From assembly GCF_019139535.1 (NCBI RefSeq), contig NZ_CP077073.1, positions 1,187,001 through 1,251,000 of the forward strand: a DNA stretch of 64,000 bases. The letters are read 5' to 3'. This DNA comes from Pseudomonas muyukensis. GTDB taxonomy: Bacteria > Pseudomonadota > Gammaproteobacteria > Pseudomonadales > Pseudomonadaceae. The notes under the pieces are model-generated. The model searched no databases, was not told where the DNA came from, and was given only the letters and a program-made list of their open reading frames with translations. Of this stretch, positions 9,176 to 19,412 are shown piece after piece. Numbering within the stretch: the first letter of the stretch is position 1; every line of letters begins with the position of its first letter. Both the position numbers and the translations under genes were made by a program.

Positions 9176-10447
9176 ATGAACAGAACCCTCTATACCCTGC
9201 TGTTTCACCTGGGCCTGCCGCTGGTCGCGCTGCGCCTGTTCCTGCGCGGGCGCAAGGCGCCGGCGTACCGCCAGCGCATCGGCGAGCGCTTCGCCTGCCA
9301 GTTGCCGGCCATGCGCCAGGGCGGCATCTGGGTGCACGCGGTGTCGGTGGGCGAGAGCATCGCCGCCGCACCGATGGTCCGCGCCCTGCTCAAGCAGTAC
9401 CCGGACCTGTCGATCACCCTGACCTGCATGACCCCGACCGGTTCCGAGCGCATCCGCGCGATGTTCGAGGGCGAGCCACGGGTACAGCACTGCTACCTGC
9501 CTTACGACCTGCCCTGGGCGGCCGGGCGCTTCCTCGACCATGTGCGTCCGCGGCTGGGCATCATCATGGAAACCGAACTGTGGCCCAACCATATCCACCA
9601 ATGCGCCAAGCGCGGCATTCCGGTGGCCTTGGCCAATGCCCGCTTGTCGGAGCGCTCGGCCCGTGGCTACGCCCGCTTCACCGGCCTGACCCGGCCGATG
9701 CTCGAGCAGATGAGCCTGATCGCCGTGCAGACGGCCACCGAGGCCGAGCGTTTCCGTGCACTGGGTGCGCGCAATGAGTGTGTGCAGGTGACCGGCTCGA
9801 TCAAGTTCGACCTGAAGATCGACGACCAGCTGCTGCCCCGTGCCCAGGCGCTGCGTGCGCAGTGGGGGGCAACGCAGCGCCCGGTGTGGATCGCCGCCAG
9901 TACCCATGAGGGCGAAGATGCGCTGATGCTCGAGGCCCACCGTGAGCTGCTCAAGGTGCACAGCGACGCGTTGTTGATCCTGGTGCCGCGGCACCCCGAG
10001 CGCTTCGATGCCGTGCATGCTTTGTGCGCCGAGCAGTTCGCCACGGTTCGCCGCTCCGGCGCTGCGGCGGTCGAGGCCAGCACCCAGGTGTTGCTTGGCG
10101 ACACCATGGGCGAACTGCTGTTCCTCTATGCCCTGGCCGATATCGCCTTCGTCGGCGGTAGCCTGGTGCCCACCGGCGGGCACAATCCGCTGGAGCCGGC
10201 GGCGCTGGCGCTGCCGGTGATCATGGGGCCGCACGTGTTCAACTTCCTCGAAATCAGCGCGATGCTGCGCCAGGCGGGGGCGTTGCAGCAGGTGGACGAT
10301 GCCGAAGGGCTGGCCGGCGCGGTGCGCCGTTTGATCGAGCTGCCGCAGGATGCGCGGCGCATGGGCGAGGCGGGCAGGGCGGTGATGCAGGCCAACCAGG
10401 GGGCGTTGCAGCGGTTGCTGGATGGCTTGGCTGCGTTGATCCGCTGA
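9176..10447 (+). CDS. waaA: 3-deoxy-D-manno-octulosonic acid (Kdo) transferase
   Basis: A 423-residue GT-B glycosyltransferase (family GT30) that adds Kdo residues from CMP-Kdo to lipid IVA at the inner membrane. There is an N-terminal membrane anchor (TLYTLLFHLGLPLVALRLFL), the presumed catalytic E60 in VSVGES, the METELWPN segment and a C-terminal GGSLVPTGGHNPLEPAA nucleotide-sugar site. The upstream frame is open, but ATG 9176 gives the standard N-terminus. It belongs functionally with hldE, msbA and waaL. Confidence 0.95.
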   Translation: MNRTLYTLLFHLGLPLVALRLFLRGRKAPAYRQRIGERFACQLPAMRQGGIWVHAVSVGESIAAAPMVRALLKQYPDLSITLTCMTPTGSERIRAMFEGEPRVQHCYLPYDLPWAAGRFLDHVRPRLGIIMETELWPNHIHQCAKRGIPVALANARLSERSARGYARFTGLTRPMLEQMSLIAVQTATEAERFRALGARNECVQVTGSIKFDLKIDDQLLPRAQALRAQWGATQRPVWIAASTHEGEDALMLEAHRELLKVHSDALLILVPRHPERFDAVHALCAEQFATVRRSGAAAVEASTQVLLGDTMGELLFLYALADIAFVGGSLVPTGGHNPLEPAALALPVIMGPHVFNFLEISAMLRQAGALQQVDDAEGLAGAVRRLIELPQDARRMGEAGRAVMQANQGALQRLLDGLAALIR

Positions 10448-10465
10448 TCTGTGAAATGCCGCGAC

Positions 10466-10583
10466 CCCTGTAGGAGCGGCCTTGTGTCGCGAAAGGGCCG
10501 CGAAGCGGCCCCGGCGATCCATACGGCGCAGCTGAAACCAGGGGCCGCTGCGCGCCCCATCGCGGCACAAGGCCGCTCCTACA
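10466..10583. repeat. Pair of REP-type palindromes in opposite orientation
   Basis: Two inverted copies of the GTAGGAGCGGCCTTGTGTCGC type element (about 10469-10512 and 10541-10582) fill the gap between the convergent waaA and TolC-family genes. Such a pair can fold into one long hairpin and may end transcription from both sides. Confidence 0.75.
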
Positions 10584-12017
10584 TCAAGGCCTGCGTTCGA
10601 AGTTCTTCGCCGCCGCGGCCGCCAGGTCCGGGGGCAGGAAATCCTTGTCCGGGTTGTAGTCGGCCTTCAGGTACCGGCCCAGGTCCTGCAGGTCCTGCGG
10701 GCTCAGGGTGCCGGCGGCCTGCTTGAGGCGCAGGTTGTCGAGGATGTAGTCGTAGCGGCTGTTGTTGTAGTCGCGCACCGAGGTGTACAGCTGGCGCTGC
10801 GCATCCAGCACGTCGACGATGTTGCGGGTGCCGACCTGGTAGCCGATCTCGGTGGCCTCCAGCGCGCTCTGGTTGGAGATGATCGACTGTTTGCGCGCCT
10901 GCACCTGTTCGACATCGGTGTTCACCGCGCGGTGCAAGTTGCGCGTGTTCTCCACCACCTGGCGGCGCAGGCTCTCGCGTTGCTGCTCGCTCTGGGTCAG
11001 CCGTGAGTAAGCCTCGCGCACCTGGGAGCTGGTCAGGCCGCCGCTGTAGATCGGGATATTCAGCTGCAGGCCGACGCTGGTCTGCTCGACGTCACCGCCA
11101 TAGCGCACGCCGTTCTGCGAGGGGTTGGTGAAGCCCAGGTTGTCGTTGTCGCCTTTCTGGTACTTGGCCACTGCGTCCAGGGTCGGTGCGTGGCCGGCCT
11201 TGCGCTGGCGCACCGTCTCTTCGGCCGCGGCCACGGCGTGGTTGGTGGCCAGCAGGTTGAGGTTCTGCCGCCCGGCGGTCTCGACCCAGGCCTTGGCGTC
11301 GTTGGGGATCGGCACCTGCACCGGCAGGCTGTGGACCACGCCCTGGATCGCCGAGTACTGGCGGTTGGTCAGGGTGATCAAGGCTTCGAAGGCATCCTGC
11401 ACCTGGCGCTCGGCGATGATCCGGTTGGCCCGGGCGGTGTCGTAGCTGGCTTGCGATTGCAGCACGTCGGTCTTGTCCGAGAGGCCGACGTCGAAGCGCT
11501 CGTTGGACTGGTCCAGCTGGCGTTTGAAGGCGGCTTCCTCGGCCTTGGTCGAGGCCAGGTTGTCCTGGGCGCGCAGCACCGCGAAGTAGTTCTCGGCGGT
11601 TTGCAGGATCAGGTTCTGCTCGGTGGCCGACAGCTCCAGCGCGGCCTGTTCGTTGACCGCTTCGGCCGCCTGTAGCTGGAACCAGCGGTCGGCGCGGAAG
11701 ATCGGTTGGGCCAGGGTGGCGCTCCAGGCATTGCCGCTGCGGTTGGAGGTCACCGACGGTTCGTCGAGCTTGGTGCGGGTGTTCATCATCTCGGCACCGG
11801 CCGAAAGGTTGGGCAGCAGGCCGGCACGGGCCTGGGGCACCACTTCGCGGCGGGCACCGTAGTCGGCGCGGGCAGCCGCCAGGTCGGCGTTGTTGTCGAC
11901 CGCTTCCTGGTAGACGCTGACCAGGTCGGTTTTCACCGTCGTGGGCGTGTCCACTGCCCACGCCACTCCGTTGGACGCACAAGACACGGCAATCGCCAGT
12001 GAGAGTTTGCGCAGCAT
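10584..12017 (-). CDS. TolC family outer membrane protein
   Basis: A 477-residue outer-membrane efflux channel of the TolC family, which forms a trimeric beta-barrel with a long periplasmic alpha-tunnel and serves type I secretion or efflux pumps. A signal peptide is visible (MLRKLSLAIAVSCASNGVAWA), followed by two internally related halves rich in long helices, as expected. ATG 12017 has AAGGAT upstream. No pump partner genes are adjacent. The thiC leader is divergent. Which transporter it serves is not visible. Confidence 0.88.
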   Translation of the reverse strand: MLRKLSLAIAVSCASNGVAWAVDTPTTVKTDLVSVYQEAVDNNADLAAARADYGARREVVPQARAGLLPNLSAGAEMMNTRTKLDEPSVTSNRSGNAWSATLAQPIFRADRWFQLQAAEAVNEQAALELSATEQNLILQTAENYFAVLRAQDNLASTKAEEAAFKRQLDQSNERFDVGLSDKTDVLQSQASYDTARANRIIAERQVQDAFEALITLTNRQYSAIQGVVHSLPVQVPIPNDAKAWVETAGRQNLNLLATNHAVAAAEETVRQRKAGHAPTLDAVAKYQKGDNDNLGFTNPSQNGVRYGGDVEQTSVGLQLNIPIYSGGLTSSQVREAYSRLTQSEQQRESLRRQVVENTRNLHRAVNTDVEQVQARKQSIISNQSALEATEIGYQVGTRNIVDVLDAQRQLYTSVRDYNNSRYDYILDNLRLKQAAGTLSPQDLQDLGRYLKADYNPDKDFLPPDLAAAAAKNFERRP

Positions 12018-12143
12018 AGGGCAATCCTTGATCAAGATTTATTTACTGTACTGTCGGGTATCGAGCGATGGGCCAGTGTAGTGCCGCGCGCTTTCGCCAA
12101 CAATCCGCTGCTTGCGCCATTTATCGCGCCTGGATATACCCGC

Positions 12144-12173
12144 TTGGCTTTGCCGACCACTCCAGTCTAGACT
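12144..12173 (+). promoter_or_regulatory. Candidate sigma-70 promoter of the thiC riboswitch transcript
   Basis: TTGGCT (12144-12149) and TAGACT (12168-12173), separated by 18 bases, end about nine bases before the first riboswitch stem. The position is right for transcription starting just before the aptamer; the match to consensus is moderate. Confidence 0.5.
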
Positions 12174-12181
12174 GCGCATGT

Positions 12182-14319
<2,138 letters not shown>

Positions 14320-14328
14320 GTAGACCTT

Positions 14329-14440
14329 GGGGGCCGCTTTGCGGCCCTTTCGCGACACAAGGCCGCTCCCACAGGTCCTCTGTATGGCTCAAGCCATGCG
14401 CGGAACCTGTGGGAGCGGCCTTGCGTCGCGAAACGAGGAC
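14329..14440. repeat. Pair of REP-type palindromes in opposite orientation
   Basis: Right after thiC, GGGGCCGCTTTGCGGCCC leads into CGCGACACAAGGCCGCTCCC, and an inverted partner (GGGAGCGGCCTTGCGTCGCG) follows at about 14410-14430. The pair could attenuate read-through from thiC into the permease gene. Confidence 0.75.
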
Positions 14441-14482
14441 GCAGTCCTCGCCAGCCACAACCCCATACTTCGGCGAGCCCCC

Positions 14483-15766
14483 ATGACAACTTCCAGCCAC
14501 TTCTCCCCCGACCACCCGGTCCCCAGCCACCATCGCCAGTTCGGCGCCCGCGACCTGTTCTCGCTGTGGTTCTCCCTCGGTATCGGCCTGATGGTCCTGC
14601 AGGTCGGCGGCCTGCTGGCGCCGGGGCTCGGCCTGGCGGGCTCGATCCTGGCGATTGCCCTGGGCACAGCGGTGGGCGTGTTGCTGCTGGCCGCGGCGGG
14701 GGTAATCGGCAGCGACACCGGCCTGTCGGCCATGGCGACCCTGCGCCTCACGCTCGGTAGCCATGGCGCGCGCCTGCCAGCCTTGCTCAACCTGCTGCAA
14801 CTTGTGGGCTGGGGTTCGTTCGAGATCATCGTCATGCGCGACGCCGCCAGCCTGCTGGGGGCACGCGCGTTCGGCGACGCCAGCGGCTGGAGCAGCCCGC
14901 TGCTGTGGACCCTGTGCTTCGGCGCCCTGGCCACGTTGCTGGCGGTCAGCGGGCCGTTGGCGTTCGTGCGCAAGGTGCTGCGCAAGTGGGGGATCTGGCT
15001 GCTGCTCGGCGCTTGCCTGTGGCTGACCTGGAACCTGTTGGCCAAGGCCGACCTGGCCGCGCTGTGGCGCCGCCCGGGCGATGGCTCGCTGTCCCTGGCG
15101 CTGGGTTTCGACATCGTGATTGCCATGCCGCTGTCATGGTTGCCGCTGATCGCCGACTACTCGCGCTTCGGCCAGCGTGCCAGCCGGGTATTCGGTGGTA
15201 CGGCGCTGGGCTTTTTCATCGGCAATGCCTGGCTGATGAGCCTGGGCGTGGCCTATACCCTGGCCTTCGCTCCTGGCGGTGAGGTGAATGCGCTGCTGCT
15301 GGCGCTGGCCGGTGCCGGGCTGGGTATCCCGCTGTTGCTGATCTTGCTCGACGAGTCGGAGAACGCCTTTGCCGACATTCATTCGGCAGCTGTGTCCAGT
15401 GGCCTGCTGGTGCGGCTCAAGGTCGAGCATCTGGCCTTGGCCATCGGTGTGCTGTGTACGCTGATCGCCCTGCTGGCGCCGCTGGCGCAGTACCAGAATT
15501 TCCTGCTGCTGATCGGCTCGGTGTTCGCGCCGCTGTTCGGCGTGGTGCTGGTGGACCACTTCGTGGTGCGCCGCAGGCGCTTGCCGACCCTGGTGCGGGG
15601 GCTGCACTGGCAGGCATTGCTGGCCTGGGCGGTGGGGGTGGCGGCCTATCACGTGATGGCGACCCAGGCGCCGGAGCTGGGGGCGACCCTGCCGGCACTG
15701 CTGCTGGCAGGGGGGCTATACAGGCTGCTGGCGCTCAGCCGCGGCCAGGAAACAGCTCGGGCTTGA
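14483..15766 (+). CDS. cytX: NCS1 family permease, CytX-type (putative hydroxymethylpyrimidine transporter)
   Basis: A 427-residue inner-membrane transporter with about 12 hydrophobic segments, starting with FSLWFSLGIGLMVLQVGGLL and AGSILAIALGTAVGVLLLAAAG. Features of the NCS1 nucleobase:cation symporters include PLSWLPLIADYSRF and GSVFAPLFGVVLVDHFVVRR. Proximity to thiC suggests uptake of HMP, as proposed for CytX. The ATG at 14483 gives a hydrophilic lead (MTTSSHFSP) before the first helix. Its 3' end overlaps the convergent lipoprotein gene by 32 bases. The substrate is inferred from context. Confidence 0.8.
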   Translation: MTTSSHFSPDHPVPSHHRQFGARDLFSLWFSLGIGLMVLQVGGLLAPGLGLAGSILAIALGTAVGVLLLAAAGVIGSDTGLSAMATLRLTLGSHGARLPALLNLLQLVGWGSFEIIVMRDAASLLGARAFGDASGWSSPLLWTLCFGALATLLAVSGPLAFVRKVLRKWGIWLLLGACLWLTWNLLAKADLAALWRRPGDGSLSLALGFDIVIAMPLSWLPLIADYSRFGQRASRVFGGTALGFFIGNAWLMSLGVAYTLAFAPGGEVNALLLALAGAGLGIPLLLILLDESENAFADIHSAAVSSGLLVRLKVEHLALAIGVLCTLIALLAPLAQYQNFLLLIGSVFAPLFGVVLVDHFVVRRRRLPTLVRGLHWQALLAWAVGVAAYHVMATQAPELGATLPALLLAGGLYRLLALSRGQETARA

Positions 15767-16481
15767 GCACGCCGTTGAGGCGTGGGTAGGGGATCTTCAG
15801 CTCGACGTGGCCCATGGCATAGGGCGCGATGGCATAGACCTCGTACTTGATCACCACCGCGCCGTAGGTCAGGGCGATGTGCGGCGATTGCTTGAACGGC
15901 CAGGTCTTGACGAACTCGGGGTCCTTGTCCATGCCGGTGCTGATCAGCCAGGCGCGGTGGGACTCCTCGGCGGTCTTCCAGAAGGTCGCGGCCTGGCCGG
16001 GCAGCAGCATGTCGTCCAGGGTCAGCACCTTGTCCAGCTTGCGCGAGTAGTTGATGAAGCCGCGCCCGGGCATGCCGTGGGCGCCGCCGCTATCGAGGTA
16101 GCTGGACAGCTCGACGATCACCAGCCCGTCATGCTGCTCGCGTACCTTGGCCTGCAGGTAGCTGCTGTTGCGCTTGTCGGCGCGGGCCAGGTAAGCCTGT
16201 TCATAGGCTTGCAGCGAGGCCGGCGGGGTGCCGCGCTGGTTGTCCTCGGTCAGTTGCAGCAGGCGTTTCTCGACGATGGCGTCGAGTTTCGGCAGGGCCG
16301 GGAAGTGCACGGTGTCGATGTTCACCAGCGGGCAGTCGCTTTCGCTGCAGCCGGGCTTCACGTGCTCCCAGGCCTCGCGCTTGACCTCGAGCGGAGCCCG
16401 GTAATTGGGCGCGAACAGGCTCTGGCAGGCGCCGAGCGCCAGTGCCAGAACGGCCACGGAAGTCAGTTTGACTAGCCTCAT
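15735..16481 (-). CDS. Lipoprotein with RsiV/DUF3298-like C-terminal domain
   Basis: A 248-residue predicted lipoprotein. The signal peptide ends in a lipobox LGAC with the acylated Cys at residue 19. The body contains SSYLDSGGAHGMPGRGFINYS and a C-terminal YEVYAIAPYAMGHVELKIPY region characteristic of DUF3298 proteins (the RsiV anti-sigma domain fold, also found in free lipoproteins). It ends inside the convergent cytX gene and is divergent from nudF. The role is unknown; an envelope function is likely. Confidence 0.82.
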   Translation of the reverse strand: MRLVKLTSVAVLALALGACQSLFAPNYRAPLEVKREAWEHVKPGCSESDCPLVNIDTVHFPALPKLDAIVEKRLLQLTEDNQRGTPPASLQAYEQAYLARADKRNSSYLQAKVREQHDGLVIVELSSYLDSGGAHGMPGRGFINYSRKLDKVLTLDDMLLPGQAATFWKTAEESHRAWLISTGMDKDPEFVKTWPFKQSPHIALTYGAVVIKYEVYAIAPYAMGHVELKIPYPRLNGVLKPELFPGRG

Positions 16482-16666
16482 GTTGATCCTTGCGGGGCAG
16501 TGATGATCGGCCTTGGACCGCCTGCGCGGCCTTCGGTTCGCCACTAAGCTAACAGAGAGCGCCGCGCCTGTCCCGGCCGCCCGAACGGTCGACGGAAAGG
16601 GATGAAACCGGCCGGTTCGCAGAGTAGGATTGCGCGATGCGGTAAACGAGGTATCAAGGAGTTTGC

Positions 16667-17284
16667 ATGACGGACACGTTCAATCCAGCGCCCACCCAGA
16701 TCGACATCGTTCGGCGTGAGCCACTGTTCAAGGGCTTCTACAAGCTCGACAAGGTTCATTTGCGCCACGAATTGTTCGCCGGCGGCATGAGCCGCGAATT
16801 CACCCGCGAGCTGTTCGTGCGCCATGACGCGGTGTGCGTGCTGCCCTACGACCCGCAGCGCGACGAAGTGGTGCTGATCGAGCAGTTCCGTGTTGGGGCC
16901 GTGGGCAAGATCGACAATCCGTGGCTGATCGAGATGGTCGCCGGCCTGATCGACAAGGACGAGCAGCCCGAAGAAGTCGCCCACCGCGAAGCCGAGGAAG
17001 AAGCCGGCCTGAGCTTTTCGGCGCTGTGGCCAATGACCAAGTACTTCCCGTCACCGGGCGGCAGCGACGAGTACGTCCACCTGTTCCTGGGCCGCTGCGT
17101 CAGCCAGGGCGCCGGTGGCCTGCATGGCCTGGAAGAAGAGAGCGAGGACATTCGCGTGCGCGTGTGGTCGTTCGAGGATGCCCTGCAGGCCGTGCGCGAT
17201 GGGCGCATCTGCAACGCCGCGGCGATCATCGGCCTGCAATGGCTGGCGCTCAACCGTGATGAAGTCCGAGGTATGTGGAAGTGA
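16667..17284 (+). CDS. nudF: ADP-ribose pyrophosphatase NudF
   Basis: A 205-residue Nudix hydrolase that splits ADP-ribose to AMP and ribose 5-phosphate. The Nudix box is complete: G93-x5-E99-x7-R107-E108-x-E110-E111-E112-x-G114. The upstream VCVLPYDPQRDEVVLIEQFR and downstream PSPGGSDEYVHLFLGRC segments are typical of this subfamily. AAGGAG precedes the ATG. Its end overlaps the following DUF1249 gene, and cpdA comes next, the same order as nudF-yqiB-cpdA in E. coli. Confidence 0.95.
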   Translation: MTDTFNPAPTQIDIVRREPLFKGFYKLDKVHLRHELFAGGMSREFTRELFVRHDAVCVLPYDPQRDEVVLIEQFRVGAVGKIDNPWLIEMVAGLIDKDEQPEEVAHREAEEEAGLSFSALWPMTKYFPSPGGSDEYVHLFLGRCVSQGAGGLHGLEEESEDIRVRVWSFEDALQAVRDGRICNAAAIIGLQWLALNRDEVRGMWK

Positions 17285-17727
17285 ACCTGCTGCGCGAGCG
17301 CTATCGGGTCGACCTGGTCGGGCTGCAATCGGCCTGCGAGGCCAACTATGCCCGGCTGATGCGCTTGCTGCCCGACATGCGCACCACCCAGAGTTCGCGC
17401 CGCATCGGCATGACCCAGGGCGACCAGATGCTCGGCGTGCTGGTGCTCGAGGTGCTGCTGGCCTGCCCTTACACCACCACCCTCAAGGTGCGCCAGGAGC
17501 ACAGCCTGCCCTGGCTGCCGGTGCCTGAGCTGGAAGTGCAGGTGTATCACGACGCGCGCATGGCCGAGGTGGTCAGCGCCGAGCACACCCGCCGCCTGCG
17601 CAGTATCTACCCGTATCCCAACACGGCGATGCACCAGCCGGACGAGAAAGCCCAGCTCAACCTGTTCCTGGGCGAATGGCTGAGCCACTGCCTGGCCTGC
17701 GGCCACGAACTCGAAGCGGTGCGCTGA
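17275..17727 (+). CDS. DUF1249 family protein (YqiB-like)
   Basis: A 150-residue soluble protein of DUF1249. It starts at GTG 17275, overlapping the nudF end; a second GTG at 17281 has better spacing from GAGG (17268-17271) and is an equal candidate. The conserved part includes CEANYARLMRLLPDM and YPYPNTAMHQPDEKAQLN. No signal peptide or catalytic motif is seen. It is translationally linked to nudF and precedes cpdA, as yqiB does in enterics. Function unknown. Confidence 0.88.
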   Translation: MEVNLLRERYRVDLVGLQSACEANYARLMRLLPDMRTTQSSRRIGMTQGDQMLGVLVLEVLLACPYTTTLKVRQEHSLPWLPVPELEVQVYHDARMAEVVSAEHTRRLRSIYPYPNTAMHQPDEKAQLNLFLGEWLSHCLACGHELEAVR

Positions 17728-17812
17728 AATGTGACCTGTGTCGGTTTCGTGTGTTTGCGCCAAACCGATCCGCCGCCATAATCGCTGCTGAATCCGTTCG
17801 AGGAGACGGCCG

Positions 17813-18616
17813 TTGCCGCAGCCACCCCATTTCCCGTCACCCGTCCATGTGGTGCAACTGACCGACGCCCACCTGTTCGCCGACCCGGCGGGCACCTTGT
17901 TGGGCCTCAATACCCGCGCCAGCCTCGGGCACGTGGTCGGCCAGGTTCGCCGCGAACAACCGCGCATCGACCTGCTGCTGTGCACGGGCGATCTTTCCCA
18001 GGATGCCAGCGGCGAATCCTACGCAGCCTTTCGCGAGCTGACGTCGACGCTCGGCGCGCCAGCGCGTTGGCTGCCGGGTAACCATGACGAGGCGCGGATC
18101 ATGGCCGAGGTGGCGCCGGAACTGGTGCAGGCAGTGACCGATATCGGTGCCTGGCGCATCGTCATGCTCGACTCGGCAGTGGTCGGCGCCACCTTCGGCC
18201 TGTTGGCCGATGACCAGTTGGTCGTGCTGGACCAGGCGCTGAACGGTGCGGGCGAGCGCCATTGCCTGGTGTGCTGCCATCACCAGCCGGTGGATATCGG
18301 CTGTGCCTGGATCGCGCCGATCGGTTTGCGCAACGCTGATGAGCTATTGCAGCGCCTGCGCGGTTATCCACAGGTGAAGGCGCTGCTTTGGGGGCATATT
18401 CACCAGGAGTGGGACGAGGTGCGCGACGGCATCCGTTTTCTCGCCACGCCTTCGACCTGCATCCAGTTTGCGCCGCGCAGCGAGGAGTTCAAGGTGAGCG
18501 AAGAACAGCCGGGCTACCGCTGGCTGCGCCTGCATGCCGACGGACGGTTGGAGACCGGAGTGGAGCGGTCGCGCGATTTCGAGGTGAAGCTGGATTTCGA
18601 CAGCCCGGGCTACTGA
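17813..18616 (+). CDS. cpdA: 3',5'-cyclic-AMP phosphodiesterase CpdA
   Basis: A 267-residue calcineurin-like metallophosphoesterase that hydrolyses cAMP. All metal-binding motifs are visible: D18-x-H20, G59-D60, G89-N-H-D92, H156-H157 and G194-H-I-H197. The start is a TTG (17813) with AGGAGA seven bases upstream; no ATG fits. It follows nudF and the DUF1249 gene. A CRP/Vfr-like half-site TGTGA lies at 17730-17734 upstream, which would fit feedback control, but this is weak. Confidence 0.93.
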   Translation: MPQPPHFPSPVHVVQLTDAHLFADPAGTLLGLNTRASLGHVVGQVRREQPRIDLLLCTGDLSQDASGESYAAFRELTSTLGAPARWLPGNHDEARIMAEVAPELVQAVTDIGAWRIVMLDSAVVGATFGLLADDQLVVLDQALNGAGERHCLVCCHHQPVDIGCAWIAPIGLRNADELLQRLRGYPQVKALLWGHIHQEWDEVRDGIRFLATPSTCIQFAPRSEEFKVSEEQPGYRWLRLHADGRLETGVERSRDFEVKLDFDSPGY

Positions 18617-18619
18617 GTC

Positions 18620-18668
18620 GGGGGACCGCTTTGCGGTCCTTTCGCGACACAAGGCCGCTCCCACAGAG
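18620..18668. repeat. REP-type palindromic element
   Basis: GGGGGACCGCTTTGCGGTCC followed by TTTCGCGACACAAGGCCGC, directly after the cpdA stop. It is the same family as the elements at 14.3 and 26.1 kb and may serve as a transcript 3' end. Confidence 0.7.
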
Positions 18669-18770
18669 ATCGTGCCCCGGCTGTTTGAAGAATTTGTTGC
18701 GAAAATCCCCACGCTGCGCCAATGCCCTTCGAACACGCTACACTGCGCGTCTTTGCGTCCGGGGGGCAGC

Positions 18771-19379
18771 ATGTCGGGTTCCATCCTCTATATCCATGGC
18801 TTCAACAGCTCGCCGCTGTCGACCAAGGCACGCCAGCTCGAAGCGGTGATGCAGCGGCTCGGCCTGGCCGAGCAACTGCGCGTCCCGGCGCTGCACCATC
18901 ACCCGCGCCAGGCTATCGCCCAGCTGGAGGCAGCCATCGGTGAGCTGGGCGCGCCGCTGCTGGTCGGCAGCTCCCTTGGCGGCTACTATGCCACCCATCT
19001 TGCCGAGCGCCACGGGCTCAAGGCTTTGCTGGTCAACCCGGCGGTGGCCCCGCACCGGCTGTTCGACGGCTACCTCGGCACCCAGCGCAACCTTTATACC
19101 GACGAGGCCTGGGAGCTGACCCACGACCACGTGGACGCCCTGGCCGAGCTGGAAGTGCCGCCGCCCCAGGATGCCGCGCGCTATCAAGTGTGGTTGCAGA
19201 CCGCCGATGAAACCCTGGACTATCGCCAGGCCGAGCGCTATTACCGTGCCTGCGCCTTGCGTATCCAGGCCGCAGGCGACCACAGCTACCAGGGCTTCGC
19301 CAGGCAATTGCCGGCCCTGCTGGCCTTCGCCGGTATTGCCCGCGGGCAGTATGCGGCGCTGGATTTTTCTGTATTTTGA
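18771..19379 (+). CDS. YqiA-like esterase (alpha/beta hydrolase)
   Basis: A 202-residue small alpha/beta hydrolase. ILYIHGFNSSPLSTKA at the N-terminus supplies the oxyanion-hole HGF, and the nucleophile elbow is G66-S-S68-L-G70. A C-terminal GDHSYQGF likely provides the catalytic histidine. This matches the YqiA family, found beside cpdA and parE in enteric bacteria as here. ATG 18771 was chosen over upstream in-frame starts because it places HGF at residues 9-11. The natural ester is unknown. Confidence 0.9.
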   Translation: MSGSILYIHGFNSSPLSTKARQLEAVMQRLGLAEQLRVPALHHHPRQAIAQLEAAIGELGAPLLVGSSLGGYYATHLAERHGLKALLVNPAVAPHRLFDGYLGTQRNLYTDEAWELTHDHVDALAELEVPPPQDAARYQVWLQTADETLDYRQAERYYRACALRIQAAGDHSYQGFARQLPALLAFAGIARGQYAALDFSVF

Positions 19380-19412
19380 CTTTTGCACTCACCAGACTGA
19401 CGACGAGACCCC

